Positions 50,503 through 62,500 of a stretch of 64,000 nt of DNA are shown one piece after another (the stretch's first letter is position 1; each line of letters begins with the position of its first letter). Position numbers and translations under genes: made by a program. The notes under the pieces were generated by a model that ran no database searches, had not been told where the DNA came from, and was given only the letters and a program-made list of their open reading frames with translations. Origin of the DNA: Cordylochernes scorpioides (taxonomy: Eukaryota > Arthropoda > Arachnida > Pseudoscorpiones > Chernetidae); NCBI GenBank assembly GCA_030710605.1, contig CP092880.1, positions 3,936,981 through 4,000,980 of the forward strand. The letters are read 5' to 3'.

Positions 50503-53500
50503 CTGGGCAACACAGTATCTACCTTGTTGTCTACTGGATAGGGAATTGTCTACTGGGGAGGGATACTGGATAGGGAATTGTCTACAGGGGAAGGAATCTC
50601 TCTTCTACCTAGGTCACACATTCTCTGTATACAGGGATCTGTCACATTTGTAAGTGCAAAAGTCAAACTGCTTTTCACCTGTGTAGACATGTGGTGCACT
50701 TACAGTAAAAGTATTCGCCAACTACTACCCACCATAAATACAAGGTAATAAGACCAAATCCAAATAAATTATAAGTGTGTGACATTTCGGTAACAGTGTT
50801 TGTTACCATCCTTAGAATGAACCAATCTTATCTGAAGATGGTAACAATGCTGTTACCGAAACGTCACACACTATTTATTTATTTGGATTTGGTCTTCATT
50901 CAGTACTTTTGTCTGAAGATGGTAACAACGCTGTTACCGAAACGTCACACACTATTTATTTATTTGGTCTTCATTTAGTACTTTTGTCTGAAGATGGTAA
51001 CAACGCTGTTACCGAAACGCCACACACTATTTATTTATTTGGATTTGGTCTTCATTCAGTACTTTTGTCTGAAGATGGTAACAACGCTGTTACTGAAACG
51101 TTACACACTATTTATTTATTTGGATTTGGCCTTATTACCTTGTGATTGTTTACTGCTGAAAGTGCATTACCACATTTGTTAGGTAGAAGCTAGCTCTAAG
51201 AAGTTGAACATACACCTCAACAATATGACACCACCTACCCTGCTGCTAACAGAGCCAGCCCTATGGCAGACAAGTACAGAACTTCTCATTGTAATGTAAC
51301 TCCACCTTTGCTGGTCCCAAGCCCGAATGAAAAAGGAAGAGGGGGAGCAGTAACAAGCTCACTGAAAAACCTAGATTCAGCTGGCCCGGCTGATAGTACC
51401 CTGTAAGGGCTCCTAATCTAGGTATACAGGATGAGCAGCGTTTGTACTCCATGTTAGGAGCAGCTGCACATGGCATCTGTTCCTCATGTCAGAGGCGGCC
51501 ATTTATTTTGGAGCTAAGTCGGCCTGCCACTGAGTAGTGCTCCCAGTCTTAATGACAGACACATTCTACTTCCCCCAGTGTGGAGATAAGAAAGAAGAAG
51601 AGAAGGCTTAAAATATAGGAAGAATAGAATTAGAGAATAAAACAGAATTTTTAAAATAGAGCAAATCCATGAATAAATCTTTAATTAAAATGGCAGATAT
51701 TGGTTCAAAATATCATTTATTTTACCAATATTTCATTTGGCTAAATGCCAACCTTTTTCAAGGTATTATAACATATTAATGTGTTAAGGCACAATTTGGA
51801 TTATAGATTATAAACACAATTTGGTCTTATTACCTTGTGTATATTAATGTGTGTCAACAACACACAACATTATTTTTTATTCTTGTTTACCCAACTGATA
51901 ACAGTGCCTTAGTATTTCAAAATAATGCTGTGATAATTTTTTTACATTCAGTACTTATGTCTGAAGATGGTAGCAATGCAGCTACCAAAAACCATCACCC
52001 ATAATTTATCCATATGAATGTTGGTCTTGTCGTCTTATGATGTTCATCCATATTGGATTGCTTAAAATACAGTGTTCAAACCACATCATTGACTGTATTA
52101 GCTCATCCATTGATGATCTCTACTCATCCCCAGCAGACACCATCAACAAGCTCTACAAACTTGATACCCTGATATGATTGAGTGGTGATAAGAAAGAAGA
52201 AGACACCATCAACAAGCTCTACAAGATTGATACCCTAATATGATTGAGTGGAGATAAGAAAGAAGACACATCCCCAGCAGACACCATCAACAAGCACTAC
52301 AAGCTTGATACCCTAATATGATTGAGTGGAGATAAGAAAGAAGACACATCCCCAGAAGACACCATCAACAAGCTCTACAAGCTTGATACCCTAATATGAT
52401 TGAGTGGAGATAAGAAAGAAGAAGACACATCCCCAGCAGACACCATCAACAAGCTCTACAAGCTTGATACCCTGATATGATTGAGTGGAGATAAGAAAGA
52501 AGAAGAAGACACATCCCCAACAGACACCATCACCAAGCTCTACAAGCTTGATACCCTGATATGATTGAGTGGAGATAAGAAAGAAGAAGACACATCCCCA
52601 GCAGACACCATCAGCAAGCTCTACAAACTTGATACCCTGATATGATTGAGTGGAGATAAGAAAGAAGAAGACACATCCCCAGCAGACACCATCACCAAGC
52701 TCTACAAGCTTGATATCCTGATATGATTGTTGAGTGGAGATAAGAAAGAAGAAGACTTACGGTATCTCCAGGCTTGACAGTGATGGACTTAACCATGCCA
52801 GGCATAGGGGCCTTGACTACTTTGGAGACATCCACCTGGAAACACAAACCATGTATCTACACTATGTCCTTCTGAAGGTTACAATCAACAACAAACACAC
52901 TTTATACTTATTCCAAAGCCTAACAGAATGTTAAAAATAGATAAAAATCCATGCTGCAAAGTCAAATAATATAGGAGAAGTACACTCATGGACAAAACTT
53001 AAGGAACTTGTACCTTTTAGCATAAACCCAGACATGACTAGATCCTACAGGAACTGCAATAACTGTCACAACACCCAACTCACTCTGGACCATATATACC
53101 CGGCCATCCTTGCAGCCCTCTATATGGCAGACATCAATACAGAAGATGACATTTATACGGACAAGGTACCTCAGTTGGCCGGTATTGTGATCAGGATGTA
53201 AGGACCGATCTGATCTGCTCCATGGACAAGACAACACAACCTTTTAGAATGTATATTGGAATTCAGACAATAACTCTGAAAGATACACTCATGGACAAAA
53301 CTTAAGGAAGTTGTACCTTTTAGCATGTATATCGGAATTCAGACAATAACTCTGAAAGATACCCTCATGGACAAAACTTAAGGAAGTTCTACCTTTTAGC
53401 ATGTATATCGGGATTCAGACAATAACTGTGAAAGATACTCTCATGGACAAAACTTAAGGAAGTTGTACCTTTTAGCATGTATATCGAGATTCAGACAATA

Positions 53501-56500
53501 ACTCTGAAAGATAGACTCATGGACAAAACTTAAGAAAGTTGTACCTTTTAGCATGTATATCGGGGGGTCGGTGGAAGGCTGGTTAAACTGTTTGGTTTAC
53601 GACCACTACGACCCGGGTTCGATCCCCGCATTGGACACTTTTTTTCTGTTTAAAAAAAAAATGCTCCAATGGCCCCCCGATTCTTGCAAAAGTCCAACCC
53701 CACCAGCGAGTGCAAGTAACCAAACGGGGCTCTGGCACATTTGTAAGTGCAAAGTCGAACTGCTTTCACATGTGTAGACATGTGGTGCGCTTACAGTAAA
53801 AAGCAGTCGCTAACTACCCACCATGATTATCATGGCCTGTACCATGTGTACTAGGGATAAGCAAAAAAAAAAAAGCATGTATATCGGGGTTCAGACAATA
53901 ACTCTGAAAGATACACTCATGGACAAAAAGACAAGATTCATAGACAACCAAGTGTGAACAAAATTGCCTCTGTTTACTTAAAAATAAAATAGACAACTGG
54001 CGATATCAAAGACTTTCCACTTCCTTTAGTTTTGTCCATGAGGGTAAATGAAATCACCTTACAACAATAAAATATTGTAACAGAGGTAAATCAAATTTCA
54101 GTACTTTTGTCTGAAGATGGTAACAACGCTGTTACCGAAACCTCACACACTATTTATTTATTTGGATTTGGTCTTATTACCTTGTGTTTATAATCTATAA
54201 TCCAAATTGTGCCTTATCAGATCTCCTGGGTTTTTAAATAATAAATTTATCATAAAAGAGGTATTTAACACTTTTAAGAAGATTTTTAAAACAAATTAAA
54301 TTTTTGAAAAAATAAGAGGGAAGTTTACAGAGTCAAACTTCTTCAATTCAACACTCCAAGAGATCATATTTTTGGTTGAGGTCTGTTAACAACAGATGAA
54401 AACAATAAGATGCGAATGTTTCTTTTTTCACAAATATATCAAACTTCTACTGTCCTTACTGCAATGAAAAAATATTGGGAAGGCTTTTCTCATCACAGTA
54501 AGGACAGTTTTTTTTATTGCTTATCCCTAGTATATGTGGTACAGGACATGATAATCATTATGGGTAGAAGTTAGCGACTGCTTTTACTGTAAGTGCATCA
54601 CATGTCTACACATGTGAAAAGCAGTTCGACTTTGCACTTACAAATATGCCAGAACCCCGTTTGGTTACTTGCACTCGCTGGTGGGGTTGGACTTTTGCAA
54701 GACTCGGGGGCCTTTGGAGCATTTTTTTTTTAAACAGAAAAAGTGCCCAATGCGGGAATCGAACCCGGGTCGTAGCGGTCGAAAACTAACGGTTTAGACC
54801 ATCCTTCCACTGACCCCTGTAAGGACAGTAGAAGTGTGATTTATTTGTGAAAAAGAAACATTTATGTCTTAATGTCTTCATCTGTTGTGTATAGATGGCG
54901 TGCTATTGCTTTGTATTAAAGTCTGTTAAGATAATCATAGGGTGGTCGGTGGAAGGCTGGTTAAACCGTTTGGTTTTCGCCCACTACGACCCGGGTTCGA
55001 TTACCGCAATGGACACTTTTTTCTGTTTAAATAAAAAAAATGCTCCAATGACCCCCGATTCTTGCAAAAAGTCCAACCCCACCAGCGAGTGCAAGTAACC
55101 AAACAGGGATTCTGGAATATTTGTAAGTGCAAAAGTCAAACTGCTTTTCACATGTGTAGACATGTGGTGCGCTTACAATAAAAAAGCAGTGGCTAACTAC
55201 CCACCATGATTATCATGGCCTGTACCACGTGTACTAGGGATAAGCAAAAAAAAAAGATAATCATAACATTTTTGTTGATAACGGACTTTTTTCTAGAACA
55301 TTTTGTTGTCAACTTTTAGGAAGGTGTTGAATTAATGGGAAAATTAAGAAATGAAAGCATTAAACCACACATAAATCAAACTTCTACTATCCTTACTGCG
55401 ATGAAAAAAATATTGGGAGAACTTGGATCATCAATGGTAAACTCTCCCTGTGGTTTTCACCCATTTAATCTACCAGGCCGCTTATTTAGAGCTCCAATAC
55501 AACAAAAAAAGCTTTATTAAGACCTTTTAGTCTTATACAGATTCTCTTCAAGCAGAAATATAGGATACATGCAGGAAAAAGAGTTTTTTTTTTTTTGCTT
55601 ATCCCTAGTACACGTGGTACAGGCCATGATAATCATGGTGAGTAGTTAGCGACTGCTTTTTACTGTAAGCGCACCACATGTCTTCACATGTGAAAAGCAG
55701 TCCGAATTTGCACTTACAAATGTGCCAGAGCCCCGTTTGGTTACAGGAAAAAGAGTGATAAAACTTAATGATAACATATTTATATACAGGAAAAATGATA
55801 TAAAGACAATCAAGCTAATAGATTAATCTGGGCAAATTGGAAGCAAAGAAAGTTACTATACATGGTATTGGATCATTCTGCTTATATATGGCGCACTGAA
55901 GGATGTAATCTCAGAAATGGTATTTAAGCAAACTATGGACATAAGATTTTAGGACAGTAGGATTACATATAAATGCTGTCCTAAAAGCTTATATCCATAG
56001 TTTTCTTGAATACCATTTCTGAGATTCCACCCTTCAGTGCGCCATATATAAGCAGAATGATCCAATACAGTATTAAACCTCTAAAAAGAAGGGGTCTGGT
56101 AGATTAAATTGGCGAAACCGTTGGGAGAGTTTACCACTGATGAACCAAGCCTTCCCAATATTTTTCATTGCAGTAAGCACAGTAGAAATTTGTTTTATGT
56201 GTAAAAGAAACATTCGTGGTTTAATGTTTACATTTGTTATGTATGGATGACGTGTTATTGCCTTATAATTACAAGGAAAAATTGATTTTCAAAAAAATGG
56301 TTAAATTTTAGAATGTGTTTACTACTGTACGGGAATATTTTCTAAAAAGAAGGGGGTCGGTGGAAGGATGGCCTAAACTGTTGGTTTTCGACCACTATTA
56401 CCCAAGAACAAATCCCACATTGGACACTTTTTTCTATTTAAAAAAAAAATGCTCCAATGGCCCTTGATCCTTGCAAAAGTTCTATCCCACCAGCGAGTGC

Positions 56501-59500
56501 AAGTAACCAAACAGGGGCTCTGGAATATTTGTAAGTGCAAAGTCAAACTGCATTTCACATGTGTAGACATGTGGTGTACTTACAGTAAAAGCAGTCGCTA
56601 ACTTCTACCCACCATGATTATAATGTACCATGTGTACTAGGGATAAGCAAAAAAAAAAATTTAAAATTATTTTAATGATTATAAAGATTCTCCTAGAAGA
56701 AGGTCCACTAGCAGTGAATGCTGTGGAAAGAATTTATGATCATCTTAACCCACACCATTCAATGGACAACTGTATCCCTTGAGGTGTTGAAGTGAAGAAG
56801 ATGGTAACTTGATAAAGCACAATTTGGATTATAGATTATAAACACAAGGTAATAAGACCAAATCTAAATAAATAAATAGTCTGTAACGTTTCGGTAACAG
56901 TGTTGTTACCATCTTCAGACAAAAGTACTGAATGAGAAATTTTACCACAGCTTGTTTTTAAATAGTTACTGTTATCAAGTGTGTAAACAAGATAGCAGAT
57001 AAGAAGATAGATTTCTGAGAAACACAGAATAAAAAATTGGGTTTTTTTCAACTTTTAATTCTAAGAATAATATTCTGAGTTTCTCAGAAAACTATCTTAT
57101 ATCTTCTTCTTATCTGTTATCTTGTTTACACACTTGATAACAGTAACTACTTAAAACATGCTGTGGTAAAATTTCTCATTTAGTACTTTTGTCTGAAGAT
57201 GGTAACAACGCTGTTACCGAAACGTCACACACTTTATTTATTTGGATTTGGTCTTATTACCTTATGTTTAAGATGGTAACTAGTATTTAGAAAGGGTCAA
57301 AAAAAGATTTAAGTTTGACACATTCCCAGTTAAACAAGTTCTCTCTCTCCTCTAAGTGTTGGAGCGCCCAAGCCTGGCCGCCGTTCCCATCTCGCGGTAT
57401 CTCCGATGGCTGGGCGCCTGTCGTCGACGTGCCCTTCACCAGCCTGGCGTTCTCATCCCTCCGTCGCTGCTCCTTCGGGGGCCATGCAGCGGACATCGCT
57501 CTGCGGCTTGCCCTGCACGCACTGCCTCATCCGGAGCACCCGGCGTTGAGCCAGACCGTCTGCATCGCCTGCGGCTCCATCGATCTGTCGCTGGCCCACC
57601 GCTACTGGTCCATCATCGGGCAGCCGCCAGACCTGAAGTCCTGGATCTTCATGGTGGGCCTTGAGGACCACACCATCACCATCTCCTCAGCGGGGAAGCA
57701 TGCGATATACGTATTCTTCGTAGATCACAAAATACGTAGTAACGCTGGAGACCCGCTGGCAATCTTCCACCAAGCTCTGCAGCGGTGGCTAAGGCGGCAT
57801 GTACAATGTATATAACATATTGTTTATATCTATTTTTCGTTTTTATAATCATTTTCAGTATTGTTAATTTCTCATAAATAGGGCGGACTGTGCACTTTAC
57901 CTGTATTGACAAGATGTCAATAAAAATATGTTAATTGTCAATTGTCTCTCCGCTAAGTGACTGACCTCTGGTTTCTCCGGCATCAGCTCCATGTACTCCG
58001 CTGTGATGTCTGTCATCACCTTGAGCTCATACTGCGACATCCAGTAAGCCAGCCTTACAACATGTCAGCCAACACCACTTACCTGAGTACCCAGGAAGAC
58101 AATACGGAACTTCCCACAGCCATCGTGTTCCAGGAGCTGGATGTCATACTTCCGGCCGTCCAATTCTACCTCCAGGGTGGGAGCGGAGAAGGAGAGATCG
58201 GCCTGCATCTTCACCTGGTTGTCTCCCAGCGAGATCTGGCCATACACAAAAGGGACGTCAACATCACACTACTCTAGCTAATAACATAGCTAGCCCCATG
58301 GCAGACAAATACAGAATTTCTCATTGAGTACTGATGATAAGACACAACTTGGATTATAGATTATAAATACAAGGTAATAAGACCTCAAATCCAAATAAAT
58401 AAATAGTGTGTGACGGTAACAGAGTTGTTACCATCTTCAGACAAAAGTACTGAATGAGAAATTTTAACACAGCATGTTTTTAAATAGTTACTGTTATCAA
58501 GTGTGTAAACAAGATGGCAGATAAGAAGAAGATAGTTTTCTGAGAAACACAGAATAAAAAAAGTGTTTTTTTTTTTTTTTCCATGTTTAATTTTAAGAAT
58601 TAGTGTTTCTCAGAAAACTATCGTCTTCTTATCTGCTATCTTGTTTACGCACTTGATAACAGTAACTATTTAAAACATGATGTGGTAAAATTTCTCATTC
58701 AGTACTTTTGTCTGAAGATGGTAACAATGCTGTTACGGAAATGTCACACACTATTTATTTATTTGGATTTGGTCTTATTACCTTGCGATTGTTTACTGCT
58801 GAAAGTGCATTGTCCCATTTGTTAGGTAGCTCTAGGAAGTTGAACGTACACCTCAACAACATGACAATACACTACTCTAGCTGATAACAGAGCCAGCCCT
58901 ATGGCAGACAAGTACAGAACTTCTCATTGTAATGTAACTCCGCCTTTGCTGGTCCAAAGCCCGGATGAAAAAGGAGGAGGGGGAGCAGTAACAAGCTTGC
59001 TAAAAAAACCTGGGCTTAGCTGGCCCGGCTGATAGTACCCTGTAAGGGCTCCTGATCCAGGTATACAGGATGAGCAGCGTTTGTATTTCATGTTAGGAGC
59101 GGCTGCCTATGGTATCTGTTCCTCATGTCAGAGACGGCCATTTCTTTTGGAGATAAGTCGGCCTGCCATTGAGTAGTGCTCCCAGTCTTAATGACAAAGG
59201 CAGATGCATTCTACTTCACCCAGTGTAGAGATAAGAAAGAAGAAGAACACTTCTTATTGTTTACTGCTGCATTACCCCATTTTTTAGGTGTTGTTTATTC
59301 CTATTACATGTGGTACAGGCCATGATAATCATGATGGGTAGAAGTAGGCGACTCCTTTTGCTATAAGTGCACCACATGTCTACAAATGTGAAAAGCTGTT
59401 CGACTTTGCACTTACAAACATACACACCTTTGATGTTATTTAAAAACATTGAGAGTATTGTAACTATAACCAGCGCCATATCAAGTCGTTGCTCTGTCCC

Positions 59501-62500
59501 TATTCAACTTTTACAAAGCAGAAAACAGGATAAAAACTTGAATTCATTGTTTTCTCCTCCACTACATAATGGTGATTGATCATCGTGAGGAGATTGTTGC
59601 AAGCCGGCATTGATATAAGAGAGAATCTGTATAAGACTTTTTTTTTTTTGCTTATCCCTAGTACACGTGGTACAGGCCATGATAATCAGGGTAGGTAGAA
59701 GTAGGTGAATGCCTTTTACTGTAAGTGTACCACATGTCTACACATGCAAAAAGCAGTTCGACTTTGCACTTACAAATGTGCCAGAGTCCTGTTTGGTTAC
59801 TTGCACTCGCTGGTGGGGTGGACTTTTGCAAGAATCAGGGTCATTGGAGCATTTTTTTTTTATAATCATAAAAAAAGTGCCCAATGTGGGAAATGAACTT
59901 GGGTCATAGTGGTCAAAAACCAATGGTTTACACCATCCTTCCACTGATGCTCTCTGTATAAGACTGGTGTCTTTCATTACTGGTTACCTTGAAGGAGGAA
60001 GGGGAGGGGCGGGAGACAGCTGGGGTGTAGGTTTGATCCCCCAGAGATACCTGAAGGTCCCAGTTGGTGATATGGGCCACATCCAACTGCTTGCAGCTGT
60101 CACAGACTCAGGGACCTGCACATGAGGTATTGCAGGTTTTCAACTTACTGCGCACTACCACCTTCTACAAAGTTGCGCGCCCGCAGCGTATCCTGTACAA
60201 AAAGTGCAGCAGCTATGCTGACAAGGTGGTTCTTTTCCTGAGTTGAGATGGAATGGCCTAGAACGCACACATTCAACTTTAGATCTGGGGGGTGTACAAC
60301 ACACCTTCTTGAATTAAAATGGCATAAAATACCTTATCTATACTGCTCTTAAACAGAAGGTAATAAGACCAAATCCAAATAAATAAATAGTGTGTGACGT
60401 TTCGGTAACAGCGTTGTTACCATCTTCAGACAAAAGTACTGAATGAGAAATTTTATCACAGCATATAATGTTTACCATAACAGTAACTATTAAAAACATT
60501 CTGTGGTAAAATTTCTCATTCAGTACTTTTGTCTGAAGATGGTAACAACGCTGTTACCGAAACGTCACACACTATTTATTTTTTTTGGATTTGGTCTTAT
60601 TACCTTGTGTTTATAATCTATAATCCAAATTGTGCCTTACCAATTATACTGCTCTTGAAAATATATATGTACTTTTGTCTGAAGATGATAACAACACTGT
60701 TAGCAAAACGTCACACACTATTTAGTTATTTATATATAATTATCCCTAGTACACGTGGTACAGGCCATGATAATCATGGTGGGTAGAAGTTGGTGACTGT
60801 TTTTACTGTAAGTGCACCACATGTCTACACATGTGAAAAGCAGTTGTTGCTACGGTAACCGTGAAGACCTACAGGGAACTCTGAAATGTGGCTGACTAAC
60901 GGGGCAATGGCACCTCCACTTTCCATCATCTCTGTTGCTACCATGAATGGCAAGTTGGGAGGGTCCAAATCTACTCAGTGTAATGGCCTGCCACTCCCAG
61001 AGGTAGTGTAATAGGTGGGAAAGTTAGGTTCAGCACTCACCTTTGAAACCAGTGGGGAAGATGTGATTGAGATAGTTGGTGGTGAGCTTGCCCTGGAGGA
61101 AATCAGGCTCTGTCATGATCTCCCGGAGTAGTGGAATGTTGTGAGTCACACCTGGTCACACCGATTGTCATTTATGTTTCTTATCCCTTTGTGTAAAGAT
61201 TGCACGAATTCCATGAGAGGACCTTTGCCGGTCCCAAGCCCGGATAACAAAGGAAGAGGGGGAGCAGTAACAAGCTCACTAAAAACCTGGGCTCAGCTGG
61301 CCCGCCTGATAGTACCCTGTAAGGGCTTCTAATCCAGGGATACAGGATGAGCAGCGTTTGTTCACCATGTTAGGAGCGGCTGCACATGGCGTCTGTTCCT
61401 CATGTCAGAGGCGGCCATATATTTTGGAGCTAAGTCGGCCTGCCACTGAGTAGTGCTCCCAGTCTTAATGACAAAGGCAGATACATTCTACTTCACCCAG
61501 TGTGGAGGTAAGAAAGAAGAATAAGAAGAAGATGAGTTCATGCTCCTCAAGCGTCATTTATTGTTAGTTAAGTCATATAGTTAGTTGATAAGGCACAATT
61601 TGGATTATAGATTATAAACACAAGGTAATAAGACCAAATCTAAATAAATAAATAGTGTGTATGTATGTAGTAATATATCACACACTATTTATTTATTTGG
61701 ATTTGGTCTTATTACCTTGTGTTCATATAGTTATTCAAGTGTATTTATTGTTAACCAGGACTCTCTCTCTCTGGAACTTTATAGTCAGTTGGTTACTTTG
61801 TCAAGGTGAAAACACATTGCCTCCTATAACAAGATAAGTAGGTCCGACCTTGTGAAATCAATTCTCCAAGACAAGGGAAGAGGTGATTGTTGCAACTTGG
61901 GACAAAAAGATAAAAATAAGGGCATCCTATAATTCTAAGACTGTATTTTATCTTATTTTTCTTTCTTATCTCCACTCAATCATCTAAGACTGGGTTCTTT
62001 TTCTCAATCATCTAAGACTGGGTTCTTTTTCTCAATCATCTAAGACTTCTTTCTTATCTCCACTCAATCATCTAAGACTAGGTTCTTTTTCTCAATCATC
62101 TAAGACTGGGTTCTTTTTCTCAATCATCTAAGACTGGGTTCTTTTTCTCAATCATCTAAGACTATATTTTCTCTTCTTCTTTCTTATCTCCACTCAATCA
62201 TCTAAGACTGGGTTCTTTTTCTCAATCATTTAAGACTGTATTTTATCTTCTTATTCTTTCTTATCTCCACTCAATCATCAAAGACTGGGTTCTTTTTCTC
62301 AATCATTTAAGACTGTATTTTATCTTCTTTTTCTTTCTTATCTCCACTCAATCATCTAAGACTGGGTTCTTTTTCTCAATCATTTAAGACTGTATTTTCT
62401 CTTCTTCTTTCTTATCTTCACTTGATCATCTGAGACTGGGTTCTTTTTCTCAATCATTTAAGACTGTATTTTCTCTTCTTCTTTCTTATCTTCACTTGAT

